The position numbers were made by a program, and so were the translations under genes. The notes beneath the pieces are model-generated. The model had not been told where the DNA came from. It was given only the letters and a program-made list of their open reading frames with translations, and did no database searches. 64,000 nucleotides of DNA from Natrinema altunense (GTDB taxonomy: Archaea > Halobacteriota > Halobacteria > Halobacteriales > Natrialbaceae): the NCBI RefSeq assembly GCF_000731985.1, contig NZ_JNCS01000012.1, forward strand, positions 1 through 64,000, read 5' to 3'. Each line of letters opens with the position of its first letter. The stretch's first letter is position 1. Below are positions 8,488 through 17,802 of the stretch, piece by piece.

Positions 8488-9906
8488 TCACGTCTCGTTT
8501 CGGACCTGTGCTTTGACGACGCTCGATACTTCGTCCGGGGACACCATATCGATCCGCGAGTCTTCGCGAAGGGTTTCGAGGATCGTCTCGGGACGTTCGC
8601 CGAACTGGAACTCGAGGAACATTCCGGAACTCGGGCCGTGGCTCCGACGCTCGAAGTCGACGAGCGAGTAGGTCGTCATCTCCTTCATCTTGTTGACGTA
8701 GGTTTCCTGATGATACTGGTCCGCTTCGATCGCATCCGTCAGGAACTGGTAGACCCTGTATCCGGTCGTACTCCGAGCGGATTCGTCGTCCGTCTCCGAA
8801 GCGACGGCCGCGGTCGCGTAGAGACAGAGTTTCTTCTGCGTACTGATGCCACGGACGACCTCGAGGACCCGATTCTTCTCGACCTTGTCCTGGGCCTCGC
8901 GAACGTGTTCTTCGCGAACGCTCTCATCGCCTTCGCGTTCCGCGAGCTCGCCGGCGACGCGCATGAGATCGATCGCCTTCCGGGCATCGCCGTGGGTCTG
9001 TGCCGCAAAGGCCGCTGCCAATGGGATGACGTCCTCGTCGAGAACGCCCTCGTAGAAGGCATCCTGCCGTCGGCGGAGGATCGACTGCAGTTGGTTCGCG
9101 TCGTAGTCGTCGAAGTGGACATCTTCGGGTGTAAACGAACTCAGGGCTCGACTCCCAACCGACTCCATCATCTTCGTATCGTTAGAGATTGCAACGACGG
9201 AGATGTGTGCGGTGAGATCGTTATTCGCGCCGGCTCGGGAGAGTTGGTAGAGTAGCCGGGAGAACGCGGGGTCTTGTTTGTCCCGTCGACCGACGAGCAT
9301 ATCAAGTTCGTCGAGGACGAACACCGCCGAATCGAAGTTCTCGTTGACGATGCGATAGAGTTCGTCCCACTTCTCTTTCGTCGCGACGCCGTGTTTCGGA
9401 ACTTCGACCGCGACATCGGCTTCGTCCGCGGCACGACTCGCTAGCTCGTACACTGCAACGCCGAGCGTGTCCAAATCCTGGCAATTAACCTCGATCGTTC
9501 CAAATCGGATATCCCGTGTCTCACAGATTTTGCTGATGTTCTTACAGACGGCTTTCGTAATGAGCGACTTGCCAGTCCCCGACGGACCGTAAAGGAAGAG
9601 GTTCGGGGGACGGTTGTCGCCGAGAGCGACACGAAGCATCTTGGTGACTTCCTGAAGTTGCCTGTCGCGACCGACGATTCGATCCTCTTCGACGATATGG
9701 TTCGGATCGAGGAGCGACCGATCGCGAATGAGTCCTTCCTGTTGATCGAACTCCAGCAGCATGTCCTCAATGGACTGTGATTCGTCCACCGTCGACGACT
9801 CATTCGAGGAGGAAGCCTGCTCGGACGCGCCGAACTCGGACGGTTGCTCCGTCGTGTCCTCCCCCGATGTCCCCGCTCCGTCTCGAGGGTCCTCGAAATC
9901 ATCCAT
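8488..9906 (-). CDS. orc1/cdc6: Orc1/Cdc6 replication initiator
   Basis: 472 residues from the ATG giving MDDFEDPRDG; the longer frame would start upstream of the likely promoter. An acidic disordered N-terminus (1-50) precedes the AAA+ domain: Walker A GPSGTGKS (107-114), Walker B VFVLDELDMLVG, sensor I VVAISND, and an arginine-rich sensor II region (GDARKAIDLMRVA). A C-terminal winged helix follows. Length is somewhat over the usual 400-420 because of the acidic N-terminus. Seven origin boxes flank it, so it almost certainly fires the adjacent origin. Confidence 0.93.
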   Translation of the reverse strand: MDDFEDPRDGAGTSGEDTTEQPSEFGASEQASSSNESSTVDESQSIEDMLLEFDQQEGLIRDRSLLDPNHIVEEDRIVGRDRQLQEVTKMLRVALGDNRPPNLFLYGPSGTGKSLITKAVCKNISKICETRDIRFGTIEVNCQDLDTLGVAVYELASRAADEADVAVEVPKHGVATKEKWDELYRIVNENFDSAVFVLDELDMLVGRRDKQDPAFSRLLYQLSRAGANNDLTAHISVVAISNDTKMMESVGSRALSSFTPEDVHFDDYDANQLQSILRRRQDAFYEGVLDEDVIPLAAAFAAQTHGDARKAIDLMRVAGELAEREGDESVREEHVREAQDKVEKNRVLEVVRGISTQKKLCLYATAAVASETDDESARSTTGYRVYQFLTDAIEADQYHQETYVNKMKEMTTYSLVDFERRSHGPSSGMFLEFQFGERPETILETLREDSRIDMVSPDEVSSVVKAQVRNET

Positions 9907-9942
9907 ACGATGACCCAGACGAGGTAGTACCAAAAGTGTTCC

Positions 9943-9959
9943 CACCTCTATCGATGTGT
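9943..9959 (-). promoter_or_regulatory. Origin recognition box, right 1 (cdc6 promoter)
   Basis: CACCTCTATCGATGTGT, 37 bases upstream of the cdc6 start codon. Its position over the probable promoter suggests that Orc1/Cdc6 represses its own gene as well as binding the origin. Confidence 0.75.
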
Positions 9960-10105
9960 ATATCCTCGAGTATACGGTTGCAATACCACTATTGTACGGG
10001 AAGACAAGGATAGGGTGGCGGTAGAGGGAAGCGAACGACGAAGTGTTTCGAAGACGGGTCGGATCGAATCGAGTTGATTCGACGATAGTAAGTCGCGGAC
10101 ACAGA

Positions 10106-10495
10106 CACCCCTCTATCGATGTGTTCGTGACTTCGAAAGGAGGGGGTACTCAATGAGCGTGACTGAGACTTAACCATTAATAGAACGGCATTCCTCGGGT
10201 TTTATGGAAGGAGGAACCTGAACGATACGTTTCTCTGGTTCCTATCTAGTTACCTAGATCTAGACTAGAGACCCCCACACCCCTCTATCGATGTGTTCGA
10301 TGTGTTTCGGCTTATTCGTATTCCGGTATCTCTTCCTCGATCTTTCTTACTGCTTTCCTCGAGAACAATCTTTTCGATAAATACCGTCTTCGGCCGGTTC
10401 GTAGCTAAATTAGCGGCAAAGAAGATATCCTTTCGCTCTGTCGTTCCCGTTTTCTCCTGATACCCTCATTGGAAAACACATCGATAGAGGGGTGT
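10106..10495. promoter_or_regulatory. Three origin recognition boxes, right 2-4, around the probable unwinding region
   Basis: CACCCCTCTATCGATGTGT occurs at 10106-10124 and 10278-10296, and in the opposite orientation at 10476-10495 (ACACATCGATAGAGGGGTGT). Inverted boxes enclosing A+T-rich DNA (10300-10450, with more at 10545-10650) fit the archaeal origin plan of initiator boxes around a duplex-unwinding element. Confidence 0.78.
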
Positions 10496-11405
10496 CTGTC
10501 TCATCCAATCCATATCACAGACGATCGAAGACTACGTAGTGTTTTCTGAGTATTTATATTGGAAGGCGCTAGTCTCAACGGTTCCATCGACCGGATCGAG
10601 GATTCTGTGGAACGAGAAGAAACGTTAAGACAGTTTATTAAGGAGATATTCAGTACTGCCCTACAGGACTATCTACTTCGAGTATAGTTTCCCTTTTTGA
10701 TGTGTCCAACGTTAAACGGGCACGGTTGATGGTTCATAACTGGGTTCATAAAGCTGACCGACGGCCCACCGATGGACGAAACCGGGATCACGTTGCGGTC
10801 GGCGAGATCATGATCCAACTCGAGGATGTGCGATAGTGGCCGTACGCCGAAGTCGATCTCGAGACAAACGATCTGTTCCATACAAAGCTTACACCAGTGA
10901 GAACGAACGCTTTTGCTCGTGCGTTTTTACCGAACTGCGAGAGCAGAGAACACGATGTCGATGATGTCGTGTTTCCCGTTGACGGTGCAACACCGTTCCA
11001 GGCTGCTTGCTTTCGACACGACCTCGATTTCAGAGATGAACGCCACCGAGATCGAAACAGTATAGGACATGTTTTTCGAGAAGTAAACCGACGACCTGTA
11101 TCATTCTCGAACCTTCTAACAACGTCAAAGCGGAAACTCTCGGTGAGTGGTTAAACTCTTTCGCCTTCGTATAGCTCGATCCAGCCATGAATGCGTGAAA
11201 GATTCGGTCGCTGCCGTGACCAGGGAACGCAGTCTCGAGGTAGCTCGCAGATTCGATGACTTCTACAGCGGACATCCACGGCCGATCGCTGTTGGGTTCG
11301 TAGCGATTTCCTCGCCGGCGGCCCTTGACGACGGCCGTCGTTCCGAGAGTGCCGTCGACGCGGTTGCGCTCACGCCTCGGTGGGTTTACAAGCATATGGC
11401 TGTAA
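10496..11405. other. Intergenic region beside the origin, no confident gene
   Basis: About 900 bases. A minus-strand frame at 10669-10881 begins with MEQIVCLEIDFGVRPLSHIL, which could be the N-terminal remnant of a regulator, but it is short and I cannot place it. The A+T-rich stretches at 10545-10570 and 10625-10655 may contribute to origin unwinding. Other open frames are short and overlap one another. Confidence 0.45.
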
Positions 11406-12185
11406 TCAGGGTGGGAGTTCCGACTTGAGCGAGTCGACCTCGTCCAGAAGTAGCTGTGCGATTTCCCGGGTCGATGATCCGTCGACGGCCAAACGATACG
11501 CCGGTCCACCGACGGAGAACGCACCGATGACGGCATCGTCGGGTCCCGTTATCGCTGCGCCGATGGACCGATAGCCGTCGATCAGTTCCTCGTCGTTCGT
11601 CGCGTATCCCCGTCGCCGGATCGTCTCGAGTTCGTCGAACAGCGTCGACTCGTCGGTTATCGTGTGGGCGGTCGTCGCCGGGAGCCCCCAGCGATCGAGT
11701 ATCTCTCGAACGCGTTCGTCGGACAGCAGCGCGAGCATGGCCTTCCCCGAGGCGCAGTTGTGCATGTGAAAGCGGTTGCCCGCACGGAACGGACTCGATT
11801 CCGAGAGCCCGCGGGCGGTCGATTCGCCGATCGCGTACTCGAGTGTGTACGCGCGACCGTTTTCCTCGACGATGAAATCGGCTTCGTTGCCCGTTTTCTC
11901 GGCGAGGCTGTAGACCCGCTGGCGGGCCGTCGAGTACAGCGGATCCCGGTTGCGTGCGTGTTCGCTGAACGGGAGAAACTGAAGTCCGACGTGATAGGTG
12001 TCGCTATCTCGAACGAGAAAGCCTTCGTCGACCAGTGTGTGCAGGTGGTTGTGTACGGTACTCTTGGCCAGATCGAGGCGGTCGGCCAACTCGCTCAATG
12101 TCGCCCCGTCGCTGTCACGAACCGCCCGGACGAGCGCGAGTGACGTTTTGGTCGTCTTGACCGGGCGAGGGCCGTCGTCCGTCAT
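11406..12185 (-). CDS. IclR-family transcriptional regulator 1
   Basis: 259 residues from the ATG giving MTDDGPRPVK. The N-terminal winged helix (ATLSELADRLDLAKSTVHNH) is followed by the IclR effector domain with HNCASGKAMLALL and YATNDEELIDGYRSIGAAI, both family signatures. It opens the catabolic island and is divergent from the bat-type regulator and proline genes. A palindrome-like ATTCAGTATATGGAAT lies about 130 bases upstream (12313-12328). Effector unknown; proline or a related amino acid is a guess from context. Confidence 0.88.
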   Translation of the reverse strand: MTDDGPRPVKTTKTSLALVRAVRDSDGATLSELADRLDLAKSTVHNHLHTLVDEGFLVRDSDTYHVGLQFLPFSEHARNRDPLYSTARQRVYSLAEKTGNEADFIVEENGRAYTLEYAIGESTARGLSESSPFRAGNRFHMHNCASGKAMLALLSDERVREILDRWGLPATTAHTITDESTLFDELETIRRRGYATNDEELIDGYRSIGAAITGPDDAVIGAFSVGGPAYRLAVDGSSTREIAQLLLDEVDSLKSELPP

Positions 12186-12661
12186 AGTTCGAACCGTGGC
12201 ACCACCGGCGTATAAGCATTCGGAATGTGTGAACTCTCTCGGGAACGAAATCCGGTGCCTCTCACATACATTATAAATTTCACGGCGTTTGTGCTGAACG
12301 ATCCACATATAATTCAGTATATGGAATAAACTTATGAGGCATATTACATTTAGCGGAGACACATCGGTATCGGCTGCTCAACCGGCCAGTCGATCGTATG
12401 GCGTTCGGAATACGTGAACAGATCGGAACTCACCAGTTGTATCGATCGAATATGGGGTGGCGCGTGTGAACCAGTCACTTATCAGTCCGGGCCGTTCACG
12501 CATTCGGAACGCGGTCGTAATCGCGGTCGGTGTTGCTCTCGCGGCCGTCCGGCGCCTTCCCGATGTTCGGTTCGCCGCGGTCGACGAGCCCGTTCGGAGG
12601 CGGTGGCGATCTTCAGTATGCTTATGCTCCTCACGGGAGAACGATTGTGCAGAGCCCACGT

Positions 12662-13399
12662 ATGAGTAGCACGAGTTCGACGACGACCACGACAGGTGCG
12701 GCAGAGGGTACACGACTCACCCTCGAGATCTGGCATCCCGACTGCTGGGGTCTGCAGGCAACCGAGGCGGTCGACGCTGGACTTCTCGTTCACACCGTCC
12801 ACCGAACGCTCGATGAGACGATCAAAGGGCACTTTACCGCCTACGCCGACACGACGGCCCGACTCGACGAGTTCGTCGCGTTCGTGGACGACTCGCCGCT
12901 GACGTACTCGACGGTCGAACTCGGACAGCGGCCGACCGGTACGGCACCGGATCCCGGGAACGTGACCCGTGAACTCTTCGTCGAATACGATCCCGAACAC
13001 AGTATCAGCGACACGCTCGTTTCGCACGGATTCATTCACGACGCGTCGGTACGCGTCGAAGCCGGGGCCGAACACTGGCCGGTGTTCGTCGCCGGCGGCC
13101 GCGCCGAAGTCCGGGACCGACTCGACACCATTCGCGCCGAGACCGACGCCGAGATTTCGATCAGCAGCGTCGCTCCGGCTGCCGCCGACTCCGCCGAGCG
13201 GTTCGATCGGACCGACCGTCTCACGCCGCGCCAGCGCGACGCGTTCGAACTCGCCTGCGAACGGAACTACTACGCGTGGCCTCGCGAGACCAGCGCGCGC
13301 GAACTCGCGGCGGAACTCGGCGTCTCGAAGACGACGCTGCTCGAGCATCTCCGGACCGCCGAAGCGAAATTGCTCAACCCCGACGGGGATATGGATTAA
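12662..13399 (+). CDS. Bat-type HTH_10 transcriptional regulator
   Basis: 245 residues from the ATG after CCCACGT; the upstream in-frame extension is G+C-rich and unlike protein. The C-terminal bat-type helix-turn-helix is clear: LTPRQRDAFELACERNYYAWPRETSARELAAELGVSKTTLLEHLRTAE (residues about 183-235, quoted here in its motif elements LTPRQ, ARELAAELGVS and LLEHLR). The N-terminal 150 residues are a sensor-like region. It lies directly before proline dehydrogenase, so it probably controls the proline genes. Confidence 0.85.
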   Translation: MSSTSSTTTTTGAAEGTRLTLEIWHPDCWGLQATEAVDAGLLVHTVHRTLDETIKGHFTAYADTTARLDEFVAFVDDSPLTYSTVELGQRPTGTAPDPGNVTRELFVEYDPEHSISDTLVSHGFIHDASVRVEAGAEHWPVFVAGGRAEVRDRLDTIRAETDAEISISSVAPAAADSAERFDRTDRLTPRQRDAFELACERNYYAWPRETSARELAAELGVSKTTLLEHLRTAEAKLLNPDGDMD

Positions 13400-13468
13400 T
13401 TCACGAAATACCGGCCGAATCTTGTGGTCGGGTATCAACTTAGGTGGGTTCCGTCCGAGCGGTTCGGT

Positions 13469-14308
13469 ATGATCCCCCCGATCGCTAGCCAATTCGTTGC
13501 CGGGACATCCGCGTCCGGTGCGCTAACTCACGTTTCGGAGTGTAACGATGCGGGCATGGGCGGTATCTTGAACCTTCTCGGCGAACACTATCACGAACCG
13601 GGACCCGCAGCCGAGGATACCGAGGAATACTGCCATCTCGCCTCCCAACTGGCCGTTCGTGACCTGAACGGGTGTCTCTCGGTCAAGCCGTCTCAGATCG
13701 GAATCGACGTCGGTCCCGACGTTTTCACGAGCAACTTCGAACAAATCGTCGAGGCCGCGGCGGCCAACGACGTGTTCGTCTGGTGTGATATGGAAGATCA
13801 CACGACGACCGACACGACCCTGGATGCCGTCGAAGCGACGGCACGCGACCATCCCAACGGCGTCGGCGTCGCCATCCAGGCGAACCTCACGCGGACGCGC
13901 GATGATCTCGCCCGGCTCGCCGACGTTCCCGCCGCTGTTCGATTGGTGAAGGGTGCGTACGACGAACCGTCGTCGGTCGCTCTCGATTCGAAGTCGGCCG
14001 TCGACGACGCGTACGAAGAGTACCTCGAGTTCCTGTTCCGCGAGTTCGACCGGGGCGTCGCGGTCGGGAGCCACGACCCGGCGATGCTCGAGGTCGCGGT
14101 CGACCTCCACGAGGAGTACGGGACGCCGTTCGAGATTCAGATGTTGATGGGCGTTCGCGAGGACGCTCAGCGCGAACTCGCGGCGAAGGGCTACGAGGTC
14201 AATCAGTACGTTCCCTACGGCGGCAAATGGATGCAGTACTTCTACCGACGGGTTCGCGAACGAAAGGAGAACGCGTTGTTCGCGGCTCGCGCCGTCCTCG
14301 GCGTGTGA
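13469..14308 (+). CDS. putA: Proline dehydrogenase
   Basis: 279 residues, the size of a monofunctional archaeal or Bacillus-type PRODH. Barrel signatures are present: LSVKPSQIGID, VWCDMEDHTTTDTTL, VRLVKGAYDEP, VGSHDPAML, FEIQMLMGVRED and QYVPYGGKWMQYFYRR, the last with the substrate-carboxylate arginine pair. It oxidises proline to pyrroline-5-carboxylate with FAD. The ATG giving MIPPIASQ is preferred over the longer frame. The symporter genes follow. Confidence 0.9.
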   Translation: MIPPIASQFVAGTSASGALTHVSECNDAGMGGILNLLGEHYHEPGPAAEDTEEYCHLASQLAVRDLNGCLSVKPSQIGIDVGPDVFTSNFEQIVEAAAANDVFVWCDMEDHTTTDTTLDAVEATARDHPNGVGVAIQANLTRTRDDLARLADVPAAVRLVKGAYDEPSSVALDSKSAVDDAYEEYLEFLFREFDRGVAVGSHDPAMLEVAVDLHEEYGTPFEIQMLMGVREDAQRELAAKGYEVNQYVPYGGKWMQYFYRRVRERKENALFAARAVLGV

Positions 14309-14470
14309 GCGATCGACCGACAAGCGACGCTGCCTCCTGACCGGAGTCCCGTACTCGTTTTCTCCCCGCAACGATCACGTCCGACGATACCTGCCGTTCC
14401 CTCGCCGACGCGATAATCGCTGTCCGTTCTCGGCTCCGTCGTCGCGCCGCCTATTAGATGATGGACTCCG

Positions 14471-14480
14471 GTATATTTAT
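14471..14480 (+). promoter_or_regulatory. TATA box of the symporter operon
   Basis: GTATATTTAT is centred about 30 bases before the ATG of the 47-residue gene at 14506. This distance gives a transcript that starts almost at the ATG, typical of haloarchaeal leaderless mRNA. It supports that tiny gene as the first gene of the operon. Confidence 0.6.
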
Positions 14481-14505
14481 GCATGGGTAGTGAGCACACG
14501 GCACC

Positions 14506-14649
14506 ATGGTTGAGAGTAACATTAACCTGGTCTGGTTATTCGGGCCGTTCGCCGTGTATCTCGTGATGCTCGGCGTCTACTACGTGTGGGAGGGGAAACG
14601 CGAGGAAAAGATACGCGACCGTTACCAGGAGGCGGAGCATGGCCAGTGA
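14506..14649 (+). CDS. Small one-helix partner of the sodium/proline symporter
   Basis: 47 residues: MVESNINLVWLFGPFAVYLV begins the chain, one membrane helix (about 8-28) is followed by a basic/acidic cytoplasmic tail (WEGKREEKIRDRYQ). The TATA box at -30 and the 11-base overlap with the symporter start (14639) argue that it is real. Small one-helix proteins encoded just before SSS-family symporters are known in several groups; whether this one is required for transport is inferred. Confidence 0.72.
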   Translation: MVESNINLVWLFGPFAVYLVMLGVYYVWEGKREEKIRDRYQEAEHGQ

Positions 14650-16327
14650 GGGACTCGCCGGGTCGGCCGGGGTCTGGGTTCTCGGGACCTTCGCGATCTA
14701 TCTCCTCGTGCTTCTGGGCATCGGGTTGTACTCCTCCCGTCTCATGGATTCCGTCGACGACTACGTCATCGGCGGGCGCACCATCGGTCCGGTCGTCACG
14801 GGCTTTTCCGAACGCGCTTCCGAGATGAGCGGGTGGCTCACGCTCGGTGTTCCGAGCGACGCGTTCGGAACCGGTGTGATGGCCTTCTACAACGGGCTCG
14901 GGATGATCCCCGCCGACCTGTTTGCGTGGGCCGGGATCGCAAAGCGCCTCCGGAAATACACGGAGATCGTGAAAGCGGTCACGCTGCCGACCTTCTTCGA
15001 GACGCGTCTGCAGGACGAGACCGGGTACGTCAAAGGCGTCTCCGCGATCGTCCTGATGATCTTCGAGGGCGGATACGTGGGTGCACAGATCGTCGCCGCC
15101 GGGACGCTACTGGAGGTGCTCACCGGCGTTTCGTCGCTGGTCGGCATCCTCGTCGGCGGCGTCATCGTCGTCGGATACACCATGCTCGGGGGCTACTTCG
15201 CCGTCGCGTGGTCCGACTACGTCCAGGGGGCGATCATCCTGATCGCGTTCATCATCCTGCCGATCATCGCGTTTACGAACTACGGGCTCCCGTTCGGCGA
15301 ACTCGCGTCCGTCGGGAGTTCGTACACGAGCGTCACGGCCGGGATGACCGGCTGGGCCGCCGTCTTCGGGATCATCAGCTACGCCGCGATCGGACTCGGT
15401 ATCCCCGGGAACCCACACGTGATGGTCCGATTTATGGGGATCGACGAGGTCGAGAACATTCGTCTCGCGGCGCTCGTCGCGCAGCTGTTCATGTTCGTCG
15501 CCTACATCGGTGCCGGCTTCGTCGGGCTGTACGCGCTGGTCGTCTTCGGTCAGGGCGGCATCGAGGACCCGAACAACGTCATGCCGTTGCTCACGCTCGA
15601 GTTCTTCCCCGGTGCGATCGCGGGCATCATCCTGGCGGCCGCGCTCGCCGCGATGATGTCCAGTGCCGACTCACAGCTGCTCGTCGCGACGAGCGCCATC
15701 GTCGAGGACGTCTACCACGGCTACGTCAACCCGAACGCGAGCCAGGAGACGCTCGTGCGCTACTCCCAGTATGTCACGCTCGGGCTCGGCGCGGCGAGCG
15801 TCGCGTTCGCCTTCCTCGCCCAGAACACGCCGATCTACACGCTCGTCCTCGACTACGCGTGGGGCGGCCTCGGCGCGGCTATCGGGCCGACGCTCATCGC
15901 GTCGCTGTGGTGGAAACGGGTCACTGCGCCGGGCTCCGTGGCGAGTATGATCGTCGGCACCCTGACGATGGTCCTGTGGATTCAGCTGTCGACCCTTCTC
16001 GAGGTCCTCGGACTCATGGGGGCAGTCGAGGGATCGGCGTTCCTCACCGGGCTGGTCGGCGTCTACGGGCTCTTCCCCGCGTTCATCCTCTCGACGGCGA
16101 CGCTCATCGTCGTCTCGCTGCTGACGCCGCCGCCGGAGGGCGTCGACGATCACTTCGAGTCGTTCAATAAGCCGCTCGCGGCCGTCTCGAGCGGCGACGA
16201 TCCGACCGGAACGCCCGACTACGTGACCGACGGCGGTCGTGATGTCGAACCGAAAGCCGTCACGGAAACGGACAACATTCGCGCACACGTGACGGCCAGC
16301 GACTACTGGGACACGGGTGACGAATAA
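14639..16327 (+). CDS. putP: Sodium/proline symporter (SSS family)
   Basis: 562 residues, with about 13 membrane helices. It shows PutP signatures: VDDYVIGGRTIGPVVTGFSE, SGWLTLGVPSDAF, GMTGWAAVFGIISYAAIGLGIPGNPHVMVRFM, and AAALAAMMSSADSQLLVATSAIVEDVY, the conserved sodium-site helix. A hydrophilic tail of about 60 residues follows the last helix. It imports proline with Na+ and lies beside proline dehydrogenase, with the one-helix protein before it and a conserved soluble protein directly after. Confidence 0.93.
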   Translation: MASEGLAGSAGVWVLGTFAIYLLVLLGIGLYSSRLMDSVDDYVIGGRTIGPVVTGFSERASEMSGWLTLGVPSDAFGTGVMAFYNGLGMIPADLFAWAGIAKRLRKYTEIVKAVTLPTFFETRLQDETGYVKGVSAIVLMIFEGGYVGAQIVAAGTLLEVLTGVSSLVGILVGGVIVVGYTMLGGYFAVAWSDYVQGAIILIAFIILPIIAFTNYGLPFGELASVGSSYTSVTAGMTGWAAVFGIISYAAIGLGIPGNPHVMVRFMGIDEVENIRLAALVAQLFMFVAYIGAGFVGLYALVVFGQGGIEDPNNVMPLLTLEFFPGAIAGIILAAALAAMMSSADSQLLVATSAIVEDVYHGYVNPNASQETLVRYSQYVTLGLGAASVAFAFLAQNTPIYTLVLDYAWGGLGAAIGPTLIASLWWKRVTAPGSVASMIVGTLTMVLWIQLSTLLEVLGLMGAVEGSAFLTGLVGVYGLFPAFILSTATLIVVSLLTPPPEGVDDHFESFNKPLAAVSSGDDPTGTPDYVTDGGRDVEPKAVTETDNIRAHVTASDYWDTGDE

Positions 16328-16840
16328 ATGAGCGAGACGCGTCGACGGCCGCCCGAATCCGCCGCGGACACCGAGGGGTCCCGTCAGCGGACGACACTGA
16401 CCGTCATCGAACCGGCGGTGGCGCGCGAGGACGTCGACTCGACCGGTCGCGTCGGCGCGATCGCGTACCCGTACCGTCTCTACGACGCCGTTGCGACGAT
16501 CGAGCGACCGATAATCGCGGACCGCGATCTGGAATACGTGGTCAGCGTCGACCGCTCCCGCCGACTCGCCGTCCGTGCCGACGTGATGCCGGCAACCGTC
16601 ACGAGGACGATCGACGACGTACTCGTCGTTCCGTCCGAACTCTCCGACGAACAGGCTCGCGAGAAGGCCGAGGACGCGGTGTTTTCCTGGACGCTCCGAA
16701 CCGTCGCCGTCAGCTCCGCGCCGGACTTGCGCTTCGAACGGTCGATCGACGCCTACAAACTGTTCTGGATCGCATGCCGGCCCGACGGCGACGTCATCGT
16801 CGACAGCGTCCGCGGTAGCGAGTCGCCGCTGGTCGAGTGA
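16328..16840 (+). CDS. Unknown protein co-encoded with the proline symporter
   Basis: 170 residues, starting at the base after the putP stop, so surely in its operon. No signal peptide or membrane helix. The middle (RDLEYVVSVDRSRRLAVRAD) and the C-terminal part (FSWTLRTVAVSSAPDLRFER, then YKLFWIA) alternate strand-like segments. I do not recognise the fold. Its position suggests control or assembly of the transporter. Confidence 0.7.
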   Translation: MSETRRRPPESAADTEGSRQRTTLTVIEPAVAREDVDSTGRVGAIAYPYRLYDAVATIERPIIADRDLEYVVSVDRSRRLAVRADVMPATVTRTIDDVLVVPSELSDEQAREKAEDAVFSWTLRTVAVSSAPDLRFERSIDAYKLFWIACRPDGDVIVDSVRGSESPLVE

Positions 16841-17802
16841 GGCGACTCGAGCCCAGGCCGATAGGCCGTCGTTTCTCTCCGCCACCCTGATCGAGCCGTC
16901 CGAGACAAACACACAGGCCTCCGGCCACGGCATATCCCCGGCCGCGACCGCGACGCCCCTCGTGTGGCAGCCGTCGTTCCGCCGTCCCCTCGCGACGTGT
17001 CGCGGTGAGCCCCGTCGGCACCTTCGCCGACTCGGTGATCGTTGGCTCGCTCAGATCCAGTGGTCCGCGTAGCCGTGCAGTCACGTCGAATCCGTTTTGG
17101 CTCGACCCACAGATTACTATATCTGCTGTCTGGTGTGTCGATCTATCTCTCATATTATCAGATCAGTTTCGGTCCGATGTCCGCGCATCCCGTGTCGAAC
17201 CCGGCCGGCGTGTCGATGGAGTGCTGTCGTCGGCCGAGGTAGTGGATCGACCAGGCACACTGTAGCCACGACGGTGGCGTGTCTCGAGGGGTCGCCGGAG
17301 AACCCGCGAGTGAACCGTCTCCACCGGAAAATGTCCAAAGAGCCGGTGATTCGACCGCCTCGAGACTGCCGCGGTCTGTGGGCCACTCCGCTGCTCGTCG
17401 GTCCGACTCACGGGTTCATCGGACACGCCGCGGTTGGGCTGTCGCCGTTCGGTGGCTGTCGCGCCTCCCTTTGCAGCCGATCGTGTTCCGTCATCCGAGC
17501 CCGTTCACTCTCCGAACTCTCTCTTATAGAGACAGTATTCGAAATAGATATGTTCGGTAACTGAACCCGGACCTCCGATTGCTCCTTCGAATGCCAGTCC
17601 GACTACTGCCGGTTCGACGTGTCGACTCGTATCAGTTCCGACGAGATCGAGGGGCGACCTGCTAGCGGGACCGACCCCTCCCGACTTGCCGTCCTAACCG
17701 TTCCGGACGGGACGGGCTGGTCTGGCGTGGTGCGGTGTTGAAACCGAACCGGAGCGGTAAGTTGGGACCAACGACGAGCCCTCCGGTTCCCTGTCGGGGT
17801 CG
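16841..17802. other. Intergenic, no supported gene
   Basis: About 960 bases between the proline operon and the convergent ThDP enzyme. The open frames (for example 17097-17564 and 17005-17265) are arginine- and serine-rich, lack acidic haloarchaeal composition and overlap on both strands. An A+T-rich patch at 17105-17165 could hold a promoter, but no gene follows it. Confidence 0.5.

Noticed and set aside
8437-9255. 272-codon plus-strand frame opposite cdc6
   Set aside because: It is the shadow of the cdc6 frame in G+C-rich DNA; it has no motif and overlaps the origin boxes.
14833-16170. 445-codon second frame inside putP and a 420-codon antisense frame at 15671-16933
   Set aside because: Both are rich in Arg and low-complexity segments, as expected of alternative frames of a G+C-rich membrane-protein gene.
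16841-17802. Overlapping open frames on both strands taken as genes
   Set aside because: They are Arg/Ser-rich, lack the acidic composition of neighbours and have no promoter at a suitable distance.
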